Source: Rhodococcus sp. HNM0569 (GTDB taxonomy: Bacteria; Actinomycetota; Actinomycetes; Mycobacteriales; Mycobacteriaceae). From it: a stretch of DNA of 64,000 nt. The translations under genes were made by a program, and so were the position numbers. This document shows positions 26,897 to 35,425 of the stretch, piece by piece. Where the stretch lies: NCBI RefSeq assembly GCF_012726205.1, contig NZ_JAASAE010000003.1, positions 186,001 to 250,000 of the forward strand, read 5' to 3'. Under the pieces are notes generated by a model. That model worked only from the letters and a program-made list of their open reading frames with translations. It was not told the DNA's origin and did not search any database. Each line of letters begins with the position of its first letter. The first letter of the stretch is position 1.

Positions 26897-28008
26897 TGAA
26901 GACCGACCTCACGACCAAGTTCGGGATCGAGTACCCGATCTACGGGTTCACCCCCTCCGAGCACGTCGCGGCCGCCATCTCGCGCGCCGGCGGGCTCGGC
27001 GTCCTCGGGTGCGTCCGGTTCAACGACCCCGAGGAGCTCGACGCCGTCCTGACCTGGATGGACGAGAACACCGACGGCAAGCCGTACGGTGTCGACATCG
27101 TGATGCCCGCGAAGATCCCCACCGAGGGCTCGCAGGTCGATCTCGACTCGATGATCCCGCCGGAACACCGGGCGTTCGTCGACCGCACGCTGGCGGACCT
27201 CGGGGTGCCGCCCCTCGGCGACGACGCGGAGAGCGCGTCGGGCGTGCTCGGCTGGCTGCACTCGGTGGCGCGCAGCCATGTCGACGTCGCGCTGAAGCAT
27301 CGTCCCGCGCTCATCGCCAACGCGCTCGGCTCGCCGCCCCGCGACGTCATCGACCAGGCACACGCGCACGGCGTCCCGGTCGCGGCACTCGCGGGCGCGG
27401 TCGACCACGCCAAGCGGCACGTCGCGAACGGTGTCGACGTCGTCATCGCGCAGGGCTACGAGGCGGGCGGGCACACCGGCGAGATCGCCTCGATGGTTCT
27501 GGTTCCCGAAATCGTCGACGCACTCGGCGATTCCGCTGCGGTGCTCGCGGCAGGCGGCATCGGTAGCGGCAGGCAGGTGGCCGCAGCCCTCGCGCTCGGT
27601 GCGTCGGGAGTGTGGATGGGCTCGTACTGGCTCACGACCGCCGAGTACAAGCTCGGCAGCGCGTCGGGAGACGGCCCGTCGTCGGTGCAACGGGCACTGC
27701 TCGGCGCAACGTCGGCGGACACGGTGCGCTCGCGCATCTACTCGGGCAAGCCTGCGCGCCTGCTCAAGACCAAGTGGACCGACGCCTGGTCGCGTCCCGA
27801 GGCCCCCGATCCGCTGCCGATGCCGTTGCAGAACATCCTGGTCAGCGAAGCGCATCAGCGGATGAGCGCCGCGGAGAATCCCGACGTCGTCGCGATGCCG
27901 GTCGGCCAGATCGTGGGCCGGATGAACGAGATCCGCCCCGTCGCCGAGGTGATGGTCGAACTGGTCGAGGGTTTCGATCAGGCCGTGGCGCGACTCGGCT
28001 CGCTCTGA
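26896..28008 (+). CDS. Nitronate monooxygenase / 2-nitropropane dioxygenase-family flavoprotein
   Basis: The 370-residue protein is an FMN-dependent TIM-barrel enzyme of the NPD family: 'FGIEYPIYGFTPSEHVAAAISRAG', 'VIAQGYEAGGHTGEIASM' with the conserved histidine, and 'LAAGGIGSGRQVAAALALGASGVWMG'. It is translationally coupled to fadD19 (TGATG). Actinobacterial members in cholesterol gene clusters (for example Rv3553) are regarded as enoyl-type reductases or dehydrogenases rather than nitronate oxidisers. A flavin-dependent step on a sterol acyl-CoA or ring intermediate is therefore more likely than nitronate chemistry. Confidence 0.85.
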   Translation: MKTDLTTKFGIEYPIYGFTPSEHVAAAISRAGGLGVLGCVRFNDPEELDAVLTWMDENTDGKPYGVDIVMPAKIPTEGSQVDLDSMIPPEHRAFVDRTLADLGVPPLGDDAESASGVLGWLHSVARSHVDVALKHRPALIANALGSPPRDVIDQAHAHGVPVAALAGAVDHAKRHVANGVDVVIAQGYEAGGHTGEIASMVLVPEIVDALGDSAAVLAAGGIGSGRQVAAALALGASGVWMGSYWLTTAEYKLGSASGDGPSSVQRALLGATSADTVRSRIYSGKPARLLKTKWTDAWSRPEAPDPLPMPLQNILVSEAHQRMSAAENPDVVAMPVGQIVGRMNEIRPVAEVMVELVEGFDQAVARLGSL

Positions 28009-28016
28009 CGGACGCA

Positions 28017-28065
28017 CCAGGGGCCCGGTGCCCGCGAAGAGAATTCGCGGGCACCGGGCCCCTGG
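28017..28065. terminator. Bidirectional hairpin terminator
   Basis: A perfect 22-bp stem (28017-28038 with 28044-28065) and a 5-nt loop lie between the convergent nitronate monooxygenase-like and fadD17 genes, 8 nt and 15 nt from their stops. Confidence 0.85.
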
Positions 28066-28080
28066 AGGTGTGTCGGTGAG

Positions 28081-29664
28081 TCAGGCACTCGTGGCGCGCA
28101 CGCTGTCGAGCAGCGAGAAGCGCCGGCTCGTGCGGTCGAACTCCCACACCGGATCCGGCGTGTTGCACGCTTCGGCGCTCAGCGTGCGGGTGAGCACCTT
28201 GAACGTCGCGGTGCGGGGGAGTTCGCGACACAGACGAACGAAGGTGGGTACCTGCTTCGGCCCCAGATCTGCTTGCGCCGAGAGGAACTCTTCGAATTCG
28301 GTGGGATCGAACTCGCGGGTGCACACCGCGGCCGCCATCACCCGGTCGCCCACGTCGGGATCGGGAACCGGGTACACCGCGACCTGACCGAACCCCGGGA
28401 AGCGGGAGAGCACTCGTTCGATGGGCGCGACAGCGAGATTCTCGCCGTCGACCCGCAGCCAACCGGACGTGCGGCCTGCGAAGTACACGAAGCCGTCCGC
28501 GTCGAGGTACGCGAGATCGCCGCTGTGGTAGCGGCCGTCCCGGATCCGTTCGGCGTCCGCCTCGGGGTTGCCGTAGTAGCCGGCGAAACCGCCTGTGCCC
28601 GTGACGTTGACGAGCTCGCCGGTGGCCTCGTCGGCATTGAGGATGCGGCCGGACGCGTCGAACCGTGCGGGCGGGCACGGCTGCCCCGTCTCGAGGTCGA
28701 GGATCGCGACACCGTCGGGGAGCTTGCCGAGCGCCCCCGCAGGCGAGTCAGGATGCGCCGAGATCGAGATGCCGCCCTCGGTGGACCCGAAACCGTCGAC
28801 GACGCGGCACCCGTACCGCCGTGCGAATTCCGTGACGGCCGTCGCGGAACCCTCGTTGCCGTACATGATGCGCAGCGTGTTGTCGGCGTCGTCGGGCAGT
28901 TCCGGGGTCGCAAGGATGTACGAGACGATCTTCCCGACGTAATTGGAGAAGGTGACTCCGTACCTGCGGACGTCGGGTAGGAAACCCGACGCGGAGAACT
29001 TGCGGCGCAGCGCGATCGAGGCGCCACCCGACAGTGCGACCGACCACGAGGCCATCATCGCGTTCGAATGGAACATCGGCATCGCGCAGTAGACGACGTC
29101 GCCTGCGCCGATGCCGAAGCGGGTGGCGAGCATCTCGCCCGGCCCGGTGATCTTGTCGTGCGTGCAGCGCACCGCCTTCGGATCTCCGCTCGTGCCGGAT
29201 GTGAAGATCAGCATGAACAGCGCCGAGCCGTCGGTGTCGGCCGGGCCGTGCTCCGCGGGCGCGTGCGCAACCAGGTCGCGCCAGCTTTCACTCTCGACGT
29301 CGAGCACCGGAACCTGCGAGAAACCCTCGAGCAGCGACGCGTTCGCGGAATCGGTGAGGACGACCGCGCAGTCGGCGAGCGCGATGTCGCGTTCGAGTGC
29401 CGCACCGCGGCGGGTGGTGTTGAGTCCGACGACGACACCGCCGGACAGTGCCGCGGCACCTGCGACGAACGAGAACTCCGGGATGTTGTCCATGAGCAGG
29501 CCGATGTGCCGAGGACGGCCGGGCTCGAAGAAGGATTCGAGAGCGGCCGCCCGCGCATGACTCGCGCGTACGTGGTCGGCCCACGAGACGAACGAATCCT
29601 CGAAGTGCACACCGCGTTCGGTGACGCCCTCGAGGGCGAGCAGACGTTGGGCTACCGTGACCAC
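28081..29664 (-). CDS. fadD17: Acyl-CoA synthetase FadD17
   Basis: This is a 527-residue adenylate-forming enzyme with 'IFTSGTSGDPKAV' as the P-loop, 'VDGFGSTEGG', 'YHSGDLAYLDADGF' and a C-terminal domain with 'ELPRTATFKVLTR' carrying the adenylation lysine. It follows fadE27 by 10 nt in the order fadE26-fadE27-fadD17 known from Rv3504-Rv3506. FadD17 activates sterol side-chain acids of intermediate length. GTG 29664 has a GAGG 8 nt upstream. Confidence 0.9.
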   Translation of the reverse strand: MVTVAQRLLALEGVTERGVHFEDSFVSWADHVRASHARAAALESFFEPGRPRHIGLLMDNIPEFSFVAGAAALSGGVVVGLNTTRRGAALERDIALADCAVVLTDSANASLLEGFSQVPVLDVESESWRDLVAHAPAEHGPADTDGSALFMLIFTSGTSGDPKAVRCTHDKITGPGEMLATRFGIGAGDVVYCAMPMFHSNAMMASWSVALSGGASIALRRKFSASGFLPDVRRYGVTFSNYVGKIVSYILATPELPDDADNTLRIMYGNEGSATAVTEFARRYGCRVVDGFGSTEGGISISAHPDSPAGALGKLPDGVAILDLETGQPCPPARFDASGRILNADEATGELVNVTGTGGFAGYYGNPEADAERIRDGRYHSGDLAYLDADGFVYFAGRTSGWLRVDGENLAVAPIERVLSRFPGFGQVAVYPVPDPDVGDRVMAAAVCTREFDPTEFEEFLSAQADLGPKQVPTFVRLCRELPRTATFKVLTRTLSAEACNTPDPVWEFDRTSRRFSLLDSVRATSA

Positions 29665-29674
29665 GACGCCGACC

Positions 29675-30790
29675 TCACGCGGGAACCGACGCGAGCGTCT
29701 CGCCGAGCCGCCGGAGATGGTCCGTGCCCGAGCCGAGCCGGAACTCGGCCTGCTTGGCTGCGAGGAAGTAGCGGTGGACCGGATGCGTGGTGTCCAGGCC
29801 GACGCCGCCGTGCACGTGGATCACCGTGTGCGCCACGCGGTGTCCGGCATCGGCGGTCCAGAACTTGGCCGTCGACACCGCGCCTTCGTCGGGCAGTTCT
29901 TCGGCGAGCCGCCATGCTGCCTGGGTGAGCGTCAGACGCACCGCCTTGACGTCGATGTAGGCGTCGGCGAGCCGCTGGCCGACCGCCTGGAACGACCCGA
30001 TCGGCCTGCCGAACTGCACACGCTCGCGCGCGTACTCGGACGTGACCTTCAGCGCCTCGTCGAGGACGCCGTACTGGTACGCGCACACGCCGACCGCGCC
30101 CCGGCGGACCGTCCAGTCGAGGACCTCGGCGCCGTCGTCGCCGAGTACACGGTCGGCCGCGAGGCGGACGTCGCGCAGCGTGACCTCGCCGACGGCCGAG
30201 AAGTCTGTGGTGACCTGCCGGGTGACCTCGACCCCGGGGTCGTCGGCGCGGACCAGGAACACCGCGACGCCGCTCGGCGTCGACGCGGACACGACGAACA
30301 GGTCGGCGACCGGCGCGGCATCCACGAGGACCTTGGTGCCCGACAGCACCCATGCGTCGCCCTCGGGCGTCGCGGTGGTGGACGGGTGTGCCGGCGCCGC
30401 GACCAGTTCTTCGTCGAAGGCGGTGGTGAGCAGCGCGCTACCCGCGCCCGCGGGCCGTGCCCACTCGTCGACCTGCGCGTCGGTGCCGAAGCGCGCGATC
30501 GCGCCTGCCGCCATCGTGATGCACGAGACGTACGGGACCGCGGCCAGTACGCGGCCCAGCTCGGTCAGGATGCCGGTCTGTTCGAGCAGGCCGAGGCCGT
30601 CGCCGCCCGCGCGCTCGTCGAGCGCGGCGGACAGCACGCCCGCGCGCGCGAGCTCGCGCCACAGGGCGTCGTCGAACCGGTTCTCGGCCTCGTCGAGTTC
30701 GCGCTGTCGATCGACGCCGACGAGGCTCCGGGCGATGTCCGAGGTGAGGCCGGCGAGATCGCGCTGGGCCTCGGTGGGGGCGAAATCCAT
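29675..30790 (-). CDS. fadE27: Acyl-CoA dehydrogenase subunit FadE27 (ChsE5)
   Basis: The 371-residue protein is an acyl-CoA dehydrogenase-fold subunit: 'FGRPIGSFQAVGQRLAD' is the flavin-contacting signature and 'HGGVGLDTTHPVHRYF' the C-terminal region. In M. tuberculosis FadE26 and FadE27 form an alpha2beta2 enzyme (ChsE4-ChsE5) with one active site per heterodimer. The FadE27 partner helps bind FAD but lacks the base. The two genes are adjacent here too (8-nt gap). It introduces the first double bond in the five-carbon sterol side chain. Confidence 0.9.
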   Translation of the reverse strand: MDFAPTEAQRDLAGLTSDIARSLVGVDRQRELDEAENRFDDALWRELARAGVLSAALDERAGGDGLGLLEQTGILTELGRVLAAVPYVSCITMAAGAIARFGTDAQVDEWARPAGAGSALLTTAFDEELVAAPAHPSTTATPEGDAWVLSGTKVLVDAAPVADLFVVSASTPSGVAVFLVRADDPGVEVTRQVTTDFSAVGEVTLRDVRLAADRVLGDDGAEVLDWTVRRGAVGVCAYQYGVLDEALKVTSEYARERVQFGRPIGSFQAVGQRLADAYIDVKAVRLTLTQAAWRLAEELPDEGAVSTAKFWTADAGHRVAHTVIHVHGGVGLDTTHPVHRYFLAAKQAEFRLGSGTDHLRRLGETLASVPA

Positions 30791-30798
30791 GTCGCGTC

Positions 30799-31980
30799 CT
30801 ATCTCTTCGATGCGGGCAGACCCAGCGCGGTCATGCCGATGATGTCCCGTTGCACCTCGTTGGTGCCGCCGCCGAAGGTGAGGATGAGCGACGACCGGTG
30901 CATCCGCTCGATGCGGCCACGCAGCTGCGCGCCGTGCGACTCCTGACGCAGGGTGGCGGTGGGGCCGAGGATCTCCATCAGCACCCGGTAGGCCTCGGTG
31001 GCGAACTCGGTGCCGAACACCTTGTTCGCGGACGCCTCTGCGGGCCCGGGGGCGTGGTCGGTCGCCGACGCGATCTCCCAGTTCATGAGCTTGAGGTATT
31101 CGGCCTTCGCGTGCACCCGCGCGAGTGCCACCTGCACCCACTCCTGGTCGGCGACTCGGCGGCCGTCGGGCAGCTTGGTGTTCTGCGCCCATTCGCGGAC
31201 CTCTTTCAAGGCCGTGAGGATGGGGCCCGCGGACGTCAGCGCGACGCGCTCGTGGTTGAGCTGGTTGGTGATGAGGCTCCAGCCGCCGTGTTCGGGACCG
31301 ACGAGCGACGACGTCGGGACGCGCACGTCCTGATAGTACGTGGCGCTCGTGTCCGGCCCGGCCATGGTGTGCACGGGGGTGTACGAGAATCCCTCGGCGT
31401 CGGTCGGCACGATGAGCATGCTGATGCCGCGGTGGGGTTTCGCGTCGGGGTCGGTGCGGCACGCGAGCCACACGTAGTCGGCGTACGCGATCAGGCTCGT
31501 CCACATCTTCTGGCCGTTGATCACGTAGTGGTCGCCGTCCTTGACGGCCGTGGTGCGCAGCGCGGCGAGGTCGGTGCCTGCGCCGGGCTCGGAGTACCCG
31601 ATCGAGAAGTGCAGCTCGCCCGCCGCGATCCTGGGCAGGAAGAAGCGCTTCTGCTCCTCGGTGCCGAAGTGCATGATCGTGGGCGCGACGGAATTGATGG
31701 TCAGGAATGGGACGGGTGCGCCCGCGATGGCGGCCTCGTCGGTGAATATCAGCTGTTCCATGGCCGAGCGCGCCTGGCCGCCGTACTCTTCCGGCCACCC
31801 GAGGGCGAGCCAGCCGTCGCGGCCCATTTCCGCGACGACGTCGCGGTACACGGTGCCCGCTCCGTACTCTCCCGTGGTGGCTGCCAGTGCCTCGCGCCTT
31901 TCCGGCGTCATGAGGCGGCTGAAATAACGCCGCAGCTCGTCGCGCAGCTGTTGTTGATCGGCGTCGTAGGTGATCTGCAT
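30799..31980 (-). CDS. fadE26: Acyl-CoA dehydrogenase subunit FadE26 (ChsE4)
   Basis: This 393-residue subunit carries the catalytic base: Glu244 in 'NHERVAL' corresponds to Glu247 of ChsE4. Other motifs are 'FSIGYSEPGAGTDLAALRT', 'INGQKMWTSLIAYADY' and 'SLILTFGGGTNEVQRDII'. It heads the minus-strand operon fadE26-fadE27-fadD17 and is divergent from fdxD across a KstR operator. With FadE27 it dehydrogenates the C26 acyl-CoA of sterols. Confidence 0.93.
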   Translation of the reverse strand: MQITYDADQQQLRDELRRYFSRLMTPERREALAATTGEYGAGTVYRDVVAEMGRDGWLALGWPEEYGGQARSAMEQLIFTDEAAIAGAPVPFLTINSVAPTIMHFGTEEQKRFFLPRIAAGELHFSIGYSEPGAGTDLAALRTTAVKDGDHYVINGQKMWTSLIAYADYVWLACRTDPDAKPHRGISMLIVPTDAEGFSYTPVHTMAGPDTSATYYQDVRVPTSSLVGPEHGGWSLITNQLNHERVALTSAGPILTALKEVREWAQNTKLPDGRRVADQEWVQVALARVHAKAEYLKLMNWEIASATDHAPGPAEASANKVFGTEFATEAYRVLMEILGPTATLRQESHGAQLRGRIERMHRSSLILTFGGGTNEVQRDIIGMTALGLPASKR

Positions 31981-32022
31981 CGATACCCTCCTCGCGATGT
32001 CGTTCGGATCATTGCACAGAAC

Positions 32023-32036
32023 TGGAACAGGTTCTA
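32023..32036. promoter_or_regulatory. KstR operator between fadE26 and fdxD
   Basis: TGGAACAGGTTCTA differs from the consensus palindrome only at the second base. It is 43 nt from the fadE26 start and 71 nt from the fdxD start and can serve both divergent transcripts. Confidence 0.87.
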
Positions 32037-32106
32037 GTGTGAAGATCCGGCCAGTGCACGGGTCTGACAGGGGCGACCCGGCGCGACGACGAAACGGGAG
32101 CCTGAC

Positions 32107-32298
32107 ATGGAGATAAGGGTCGATCCGGACCGCTGCGAAGCAAACGGGGTGTGCGTCGGTATCGCTCCGGACTTGTTCGAGCTCGACGACGACGACGTCC
32201 TGCACATCACCGACCCCACGCCGCCCGCCGAACGGACGGCGGACGCCGAGTCGGCGATCGCGTCGTGTCCGCGGGCTGCACTCTTCGCGGCCGAGTGA
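32107..32298 (+). CDS. fdxD: 3Fe-4S-type ferredoxin FdxD
   Basis: The 63-residue ferredoxin has three cysteines, in 'DRCEANGVCVGIAP' and 'SCPRAAL', with alanine or glycine at the position of the fourth ligand. That fits a 3Fe-4S single-cluster ferredoxin of the type that feeds cytochromes P450. It matches FdxD (Rv3503c, also 63 residues) and its place between fadE26 and hsd4A. It is a candidate electron donor for CYP125 or other sterol oxygenases. Confidence 0.9.
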   Translation: MEIRVDPDRCEANGVCVGIAPDLFELDDDDVLHITDPTPPAERTADAESAIASCPRAALFAAE

Positions 32299-32371
32299 GA
32301 GCCGCACTTCCGCAACCCGTTCTACTACGAGAACGTAGCCAGGGAAAGACCGTGTCCGAAGGGGAACAGCT

Positions 32372-33283
32372 GTGTCGTCGGAACAACAGGACGTGAGTCT
32401 CGACGGGCGGGTCGCACTCGTCACCGGGGCAGGGGACGGGCTCGGCCGCGCCGAAGCCGTCGCACTCGCGAAGGCGGGAGCGAGCGTGGTCGTCAACGAC
32501 CTCGCCGCCGATGCGCGCACCGAACGCACGCTCGACGAGCTCCGCACGCTCGGCGCCAAGGCCGAGTTCGTCGCGGGCGACGTCGGCGAACGCAGCACCG
32601 CGGACGCGCTCATGGCAACCGCCGAGTCCCAGTTCGGGTCGGTCGACGTCGTGGTCAACAACGCAGGCATCACGCGCGACCGGATGCTGTTCAACATGTC
32701 CGACGAAGAGTGGGACGCGGTCGTCAAGGTTCACCTGCGCGGCCACTTCCTGCTCACGCGCAATGCGGCCACGTACTGGCGGGGGCGGTCGAAGGCCGCG
32801 GGTGCACCCGTCTACGGGCGGATCGTCAACACCGCCTCCGAGGCGGGCCTGCTCGGTCCGGAGGGGCAGGCGAACTACGGCGCGGCCAAGGCGGGCATCA
32901 TCGCGCTCACGCTGTCGGCGTCGCGTGCGCTCGCTCGCTACGGGGTGCGCGCGAACGCGATCTGCCCGCGTGCGAGGACCTCGATGACCGAATCCGTCTT
33001 CGGCGATGCGCCGGGGGATGCGGTCGATCCGCTGGCTCCCGAGCACGTCGCGTCGCTCGTGTCGTACCTCGCGTCCCCCGCGGCCGACGCCGTATCCGGC
33101 CAGGTGTTCGTGGTGTACGGTCCGATGGTGGCGCTGATGGCGGCGCCCACTGTCGAGGCACGTTTCGACGCCACCGGCGACATGTGGGAGCCGGCGGCCC
33201 TCGCCGAGTCGCTCGGCGGGCACTTCGCGACGCGCGAAGGGGGAACGTTCTCCGCGGCGCGCGCGCTCGACGCGCTGGGGTGA
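32372..33283 (+). CDS. hsd4A: Hsd4A, 17-beta-hydroxysteroid / beta-hydroxyacyl-CoA dehydrogenase
   Basis: This SDR of 303 residues has 'TGAGDGLGRAEA', 'VNNAGITRDRMLFNMSDEEWD' and 'YGAAKAGI', features of the N-terminal domain of peroxisomal multifunctional enzyme 2. Hsd4A has been shown in mycobacteria to oxidise the 22-hydroxy group of the C22 sterol-CoA and 17-beta-hydroxysteroids. GTG 32372 follows GGGGAACA. The gene is separated from the mce4 operon by a 439-nt spacer with a strong hairpin, so the two are separate transcription units. Confidence 0.9.
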   Translation: MSSEQQDVSLDGRVALVTGAGDGLGRAEAVALAKAGASVVVNDLAADARTERTLDELRTLGAKAEFVAGDVGERSTADALMATAESQFGSVDVVVNNAGITRDRMLFNMSDEEWDAVVKVHLRGHFLLTRNAATYWRGRSKAAGAPVYGRIVNTASEAGLLGPEGQANYGAAKAGIIALTLSASRALARYGVRANAICPRARTSMTESVFGDAPGDAVDPLAPEHVASLVSYLASPAADAVSGQVFVVYGPMVALMAAPTVEARFDATGDMWEPAALAESLGGHFATREGGTFSAARALDALG

Positions 33284-33336
33284 ATGCCGGCCGCGGCCGA
33301 CGTTCGTCGAGGCGTGCGGAAGCCCTCCGCGTGAGG

Positions 33337-33350
33337 GTGAATCTGTTCTA
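33337..33350. promoter_or_regulatory. Weak KstR-like site after hsd4A
   Basis: GTGAATCTGTTCTA keeps the right half site GTTCTA but has AAT instead of AAC in the left half. It is 268 nt upstream of the good mce4 operator and could be an auxiliary or decayed site. Confidence 0.35.
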
Positions 33351-33370
33351 GTTTTTCTTCGGGTACATGG

Positions 33371-33406
33371 TGTCGGTGTGCGTTCGGCGGCGAACGCACA
33401 CCGACA
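33371..33406 (+). terminator. Hairpin terminator after hsd4A
   Basis: A perfect 16-bp stem (33371-33386 with 33391-33406) with the loop GCGG lies 87 nt downstream of hsd4A and upstream of the mce4 promoter. Confidence 0.75.
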
Positions 33407-33617
33407 TCGTTGTGTCGGTGGCTGTGCCGGTTCGCTCACCGGAAATCTGTCGTTGCCGTTGCGGAATTCGATGGTATTCTACTGGCGCTCAGTAATTTTC
33501 ACACTTTTCAGGTGGTCCCTTCAGGTCACGCGCTCATCGCGTGTGCGGCGCCGAGTCGGCGGGGAAACCGGGCGTTTTGGACGGTTGTTCAGAATATCCG
33601 GATTCCGTCCTTGCGGG

Positions 33618-33631
33618 GTGAACACGTTCTA
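33618..33631. promoter_or_regulatory. KstR operator of the mce4 operon
   Basis: GTGAACACGTTCTA keeps the AACnnGTTCTA core and lies 91 nt before yrbE4A. In rhodococci and mycobacteria mce4 is under KstR control, so this is the expected operator for the ten-gene transport operon. Confidence 0.85.
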
Positions 33632-33722
33632 GTTAGTATGACGTGAATCACAAGCCGGGGCGGGGGATGCGGCGTCAGCCGAGGTCGTTGAACCATCAAC
33701 CACGAGACCGACAGGAGGCGAC

Positions 33723-34487
33723 ATGGTTGATCTCGTGGAAGTGCCGTTGCGTGCCGTAGGCGGGTTCTTCGCGATGTCCGCGGAGACGATGCGGGCGATC
33801 TTCTCGCGGCCGTTCCAGCGCCGCGAGTTCGTCGACCAGGCATGGTTCGTTGCCCGTGTATCGATGATTCCCACTGTGCTGGTGGCGATTCCGTTCACGG
33901 TGCTCGTGAGCTTCACCATCAACATCCTGCTGCGAGAGATCGGCGCCGCCGACCTCTCGGGCGCGGGTGCGGCGCTCGGTACCGTCACGCAGGTCGGTCC
34001 CATCGTCACGGTGCTCATCGTCGCGGGTGCGGGGGCCACCGCGATCTGCGCGGATCTGTCCGCGCGCACCATCCGCGAAGAGATCGACGCGATGCGCGTG
34101 CTCGGGATCAACCCGATCCAGCGGCTCGTGGTGCCCCGGGTGCTCGCCTCCACCGTCGTCGCACTGCTCCTCAACGGCCTGGTCTGCACCATCGGACTGC
34201 TCGGTGGCTTCGCGTTCTCGGTGTTCGTGCAGGACGTCAACCCGGGCGCGTTCGTCAACGGCATCACGCTGCTCACCGGGTTCGGCGAGCTCATCATCTC
34301 CGAGGTCAAGGCCGGCCTGTTCGGCATGATCGCGGGTCTCGTGGCCGCATATCTCGGCCTCAACGTCAAGGGGGGCGCAAAAAGCGTCGGCGACGCCGTC
34401 AACCAGACGGTCGTGTTCGCCTTCATGGCGCTGTTCGTCGTCAACGTCCTGGTCACCGCGATCGGCATCAAGCTCACGTCGGGCTGA
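33723..34487 (+). CDS. yrbE4A: YrbE4A/SupA, permease subunit of the Mce4 sterol transporter
   Basis: The 254-residue MlaE-family integral membrane protein has about five to six hydrophobic segments and the family motif 'EEIDAMRVLGINPIQRLVVPR' in its cytoplasmic loop, where the ATPase contacts it. A GGAGGCGAC site precedes the ATG. It is the first gene of the Mce4 operon, which imports sterols across the mycolate cell envelope with help from a separate MceG ATPase not in this window. Length matches the ~254 residues of mycobacterial YrbE4A. Confidence 0.95.
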   Translation: MVDLVEVPLRAVGGFFAMSAETMRAIFSRPFQRREFVDQAWFVARVSMIPTVLVAIPFTVLVSFTINILLREIGAADLSGAGAALGTVTQVGPIVTVLIVAGAGATAICADLSARTIREEIDAMRVLGINPIQRLVVPRVLASTVVALLLNGLVCTIGLLGGFAFSVFVQDVNPGAFVNGITLLTGFGELIISEVKAGLFGMIAGLVAAYLGLNVKGGAKSVGDAVNQTVVFAFMALFVVNVLVTAIGIKLTSG

Positions 34488-34496
34488 GAGACGTTC

Positions 34497-34565
34497 ATGC
34501 AGAAGACGACTGGCACGACAACCGGGGTGCGTGCGCCGCACCCGTACGACAGGACGGGGCTCTGA
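34497..34565 (+). CDS. Possible 22-residue coupling peptide upstream of yrbE4B
   Basis: An ATG at 34497 (after GAGAGACG) opens a 22-codon frame whose TGA directly abuts the ATG of yrbE4B. It is in frame with yrbE4B, separated only by that stop codon. It may serve translational coupling in the otherwise unusual 78-nt gap of this tight operon, or may be chance. Confidence 0.3.
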   Translation: MQKTTGTTTGVRAPHPYDRTGL

Positions 34566-35417
34566 ATGGCTCTGGCAGCAGCCGGGCGGTTTCCACGGAC
34601 GCGGCGTCGCGCCACGTCCGTGTCGCGGTCGGTCGACTCGCTGGGTGAACAGACACTGTTCTACCTGCGCGCGGTCGCATCGATGCCACGCGCACTCATG
34701 CACTATCCACGCGAGGTCCTCCGCCTGGTCGCCGAGATCAGCATGGGCACGGGCGCTCTCGCGGTCATCGGTGGCACGGTCGTCATCGTCGGATTCCTCA
34801 CTCTGTTCACCGGCGGCACGATCGCGGTGCAGGGGTACAGCTCGCTCGGCAACATCGGCGTCGAAGCCCTCACCGGCTTCTTCTCGGCGTTCATCAACGT
34901 GCGCATCGCCGCGCCGGTGATCGCGGGCATCGGCCTCGCTGCCACCATCGGTGCCGGCTCGACCGCCCAGCTCGGTGCGATGCGCGTCGCGGAGGAGATC
35001 GACGCACTCGAAACCATGGCCATCCCGTCGATTCCGTACCTCGTGAGCACCCGCGTGCTCGCGGGCATGGTCGCGATCGTCCCGCTCTACGCGCTCGCCG
35101 TCATCGCGTCGTTCATCGCGAGCCGGTTCGCGACGGTCTTCCTCTACAACCAGTCGGGTGGCGTGTACGACCACTACTTCTCCACCTTCCTCATACCCAC
35201 CGACATCCTGTGGTCCTTCGTGCAGGCGATCGTCATGGCGATCGCGATCATGCTGATCCACACCTACTACGGCTTCACGGCCACCGGTGGCCCGGTGGGA
35301 GTCGGTGTCGCCGTGGGCAATGCGGTGCGCGCGTCGCTCATCGCGGTCGTCACCGTCACCCTGTTGATCTCGCTCGCCATCTACGGAGCGACCGGCAATT
35401 TCAACCTGTCGGGATAG
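34566..35417 (+). CDS. yrbE4B: YrbE4B/SupB, second permease subunit of the Mce4 transporter
   Basis: This 283-residue MlaE-family membrane protein has the motif 'EEIDALETMAIPSIPYLVSTR' and several hydrophobic segments, ending 'LLISLAIYGATGNFNL'. It pairs with YrbE4A as the transmembrane part of the ABC-type Mce4 importer. It has a ~45-residue Arg-rich N-terminus before the first membrane segment, typical of YrbE B subunits. The ribosome binding site is weak, and a 22-codon frame ends exactly at its start. Confidence 0.94.
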   Translation: MALAAAGRFPRTRRRATSVSRSVDSLGEQTLFYLRAVASMPRALMHYPREVLRLVAEISMGTGALAVIGGTVVIVGFLTLFTGGTIAVQGYSSLGNIGVEALTGFFSAFINVRIAAPVIAGIGLAATIGAGSTAQLGAMRVAEEIDALETMAIPSIPYLVSTRVLAGMVAIVPLYALAVIASFIASRFATVFLYNQSGGVYDHYFSTFLIPTDILWSFVQAIVMAIAIMLIHTYYGFTATGGPVGVGVAVGNAVRASLIAVVTVTLLISLAIYGATGNFNLSG

Positions 35418-35425
35418 GGGGCGAG

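Larger units (their letters stand above)
33284..33722. other. 439-nt spacer between hsd4A and the mce4 operon
   Basis: I see no supportable gene here. It contains a weak KstR-like site (33337-33350), a 16-bp hairpin (33371-33406), an unusually AT-rich stretch at about 33465-33515 and a good KstR operator (33618-33631) before the mce4 start. The remaining ~80 nt before yrbE4A would be leader sequence. Confidence 0.7.

Noticed and set aside
32319-32334. Inverted repeat GTTCT-N6-AGAAC between fdxD and hsd4A, considered as another KstR operator.
   Set aside because: The half sites face the opposite way to the KstR palindrome (AAC-nn-GTT) and have the wrong spacing. No other regulator can be argued from one copy.
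33378-33646. Short frames of 78-84 codons in the spacer before mce4.
   Set aside because: They run through the terminator hairpin and the KstR operator, lack ribosome binding sites and resemble no known protein.
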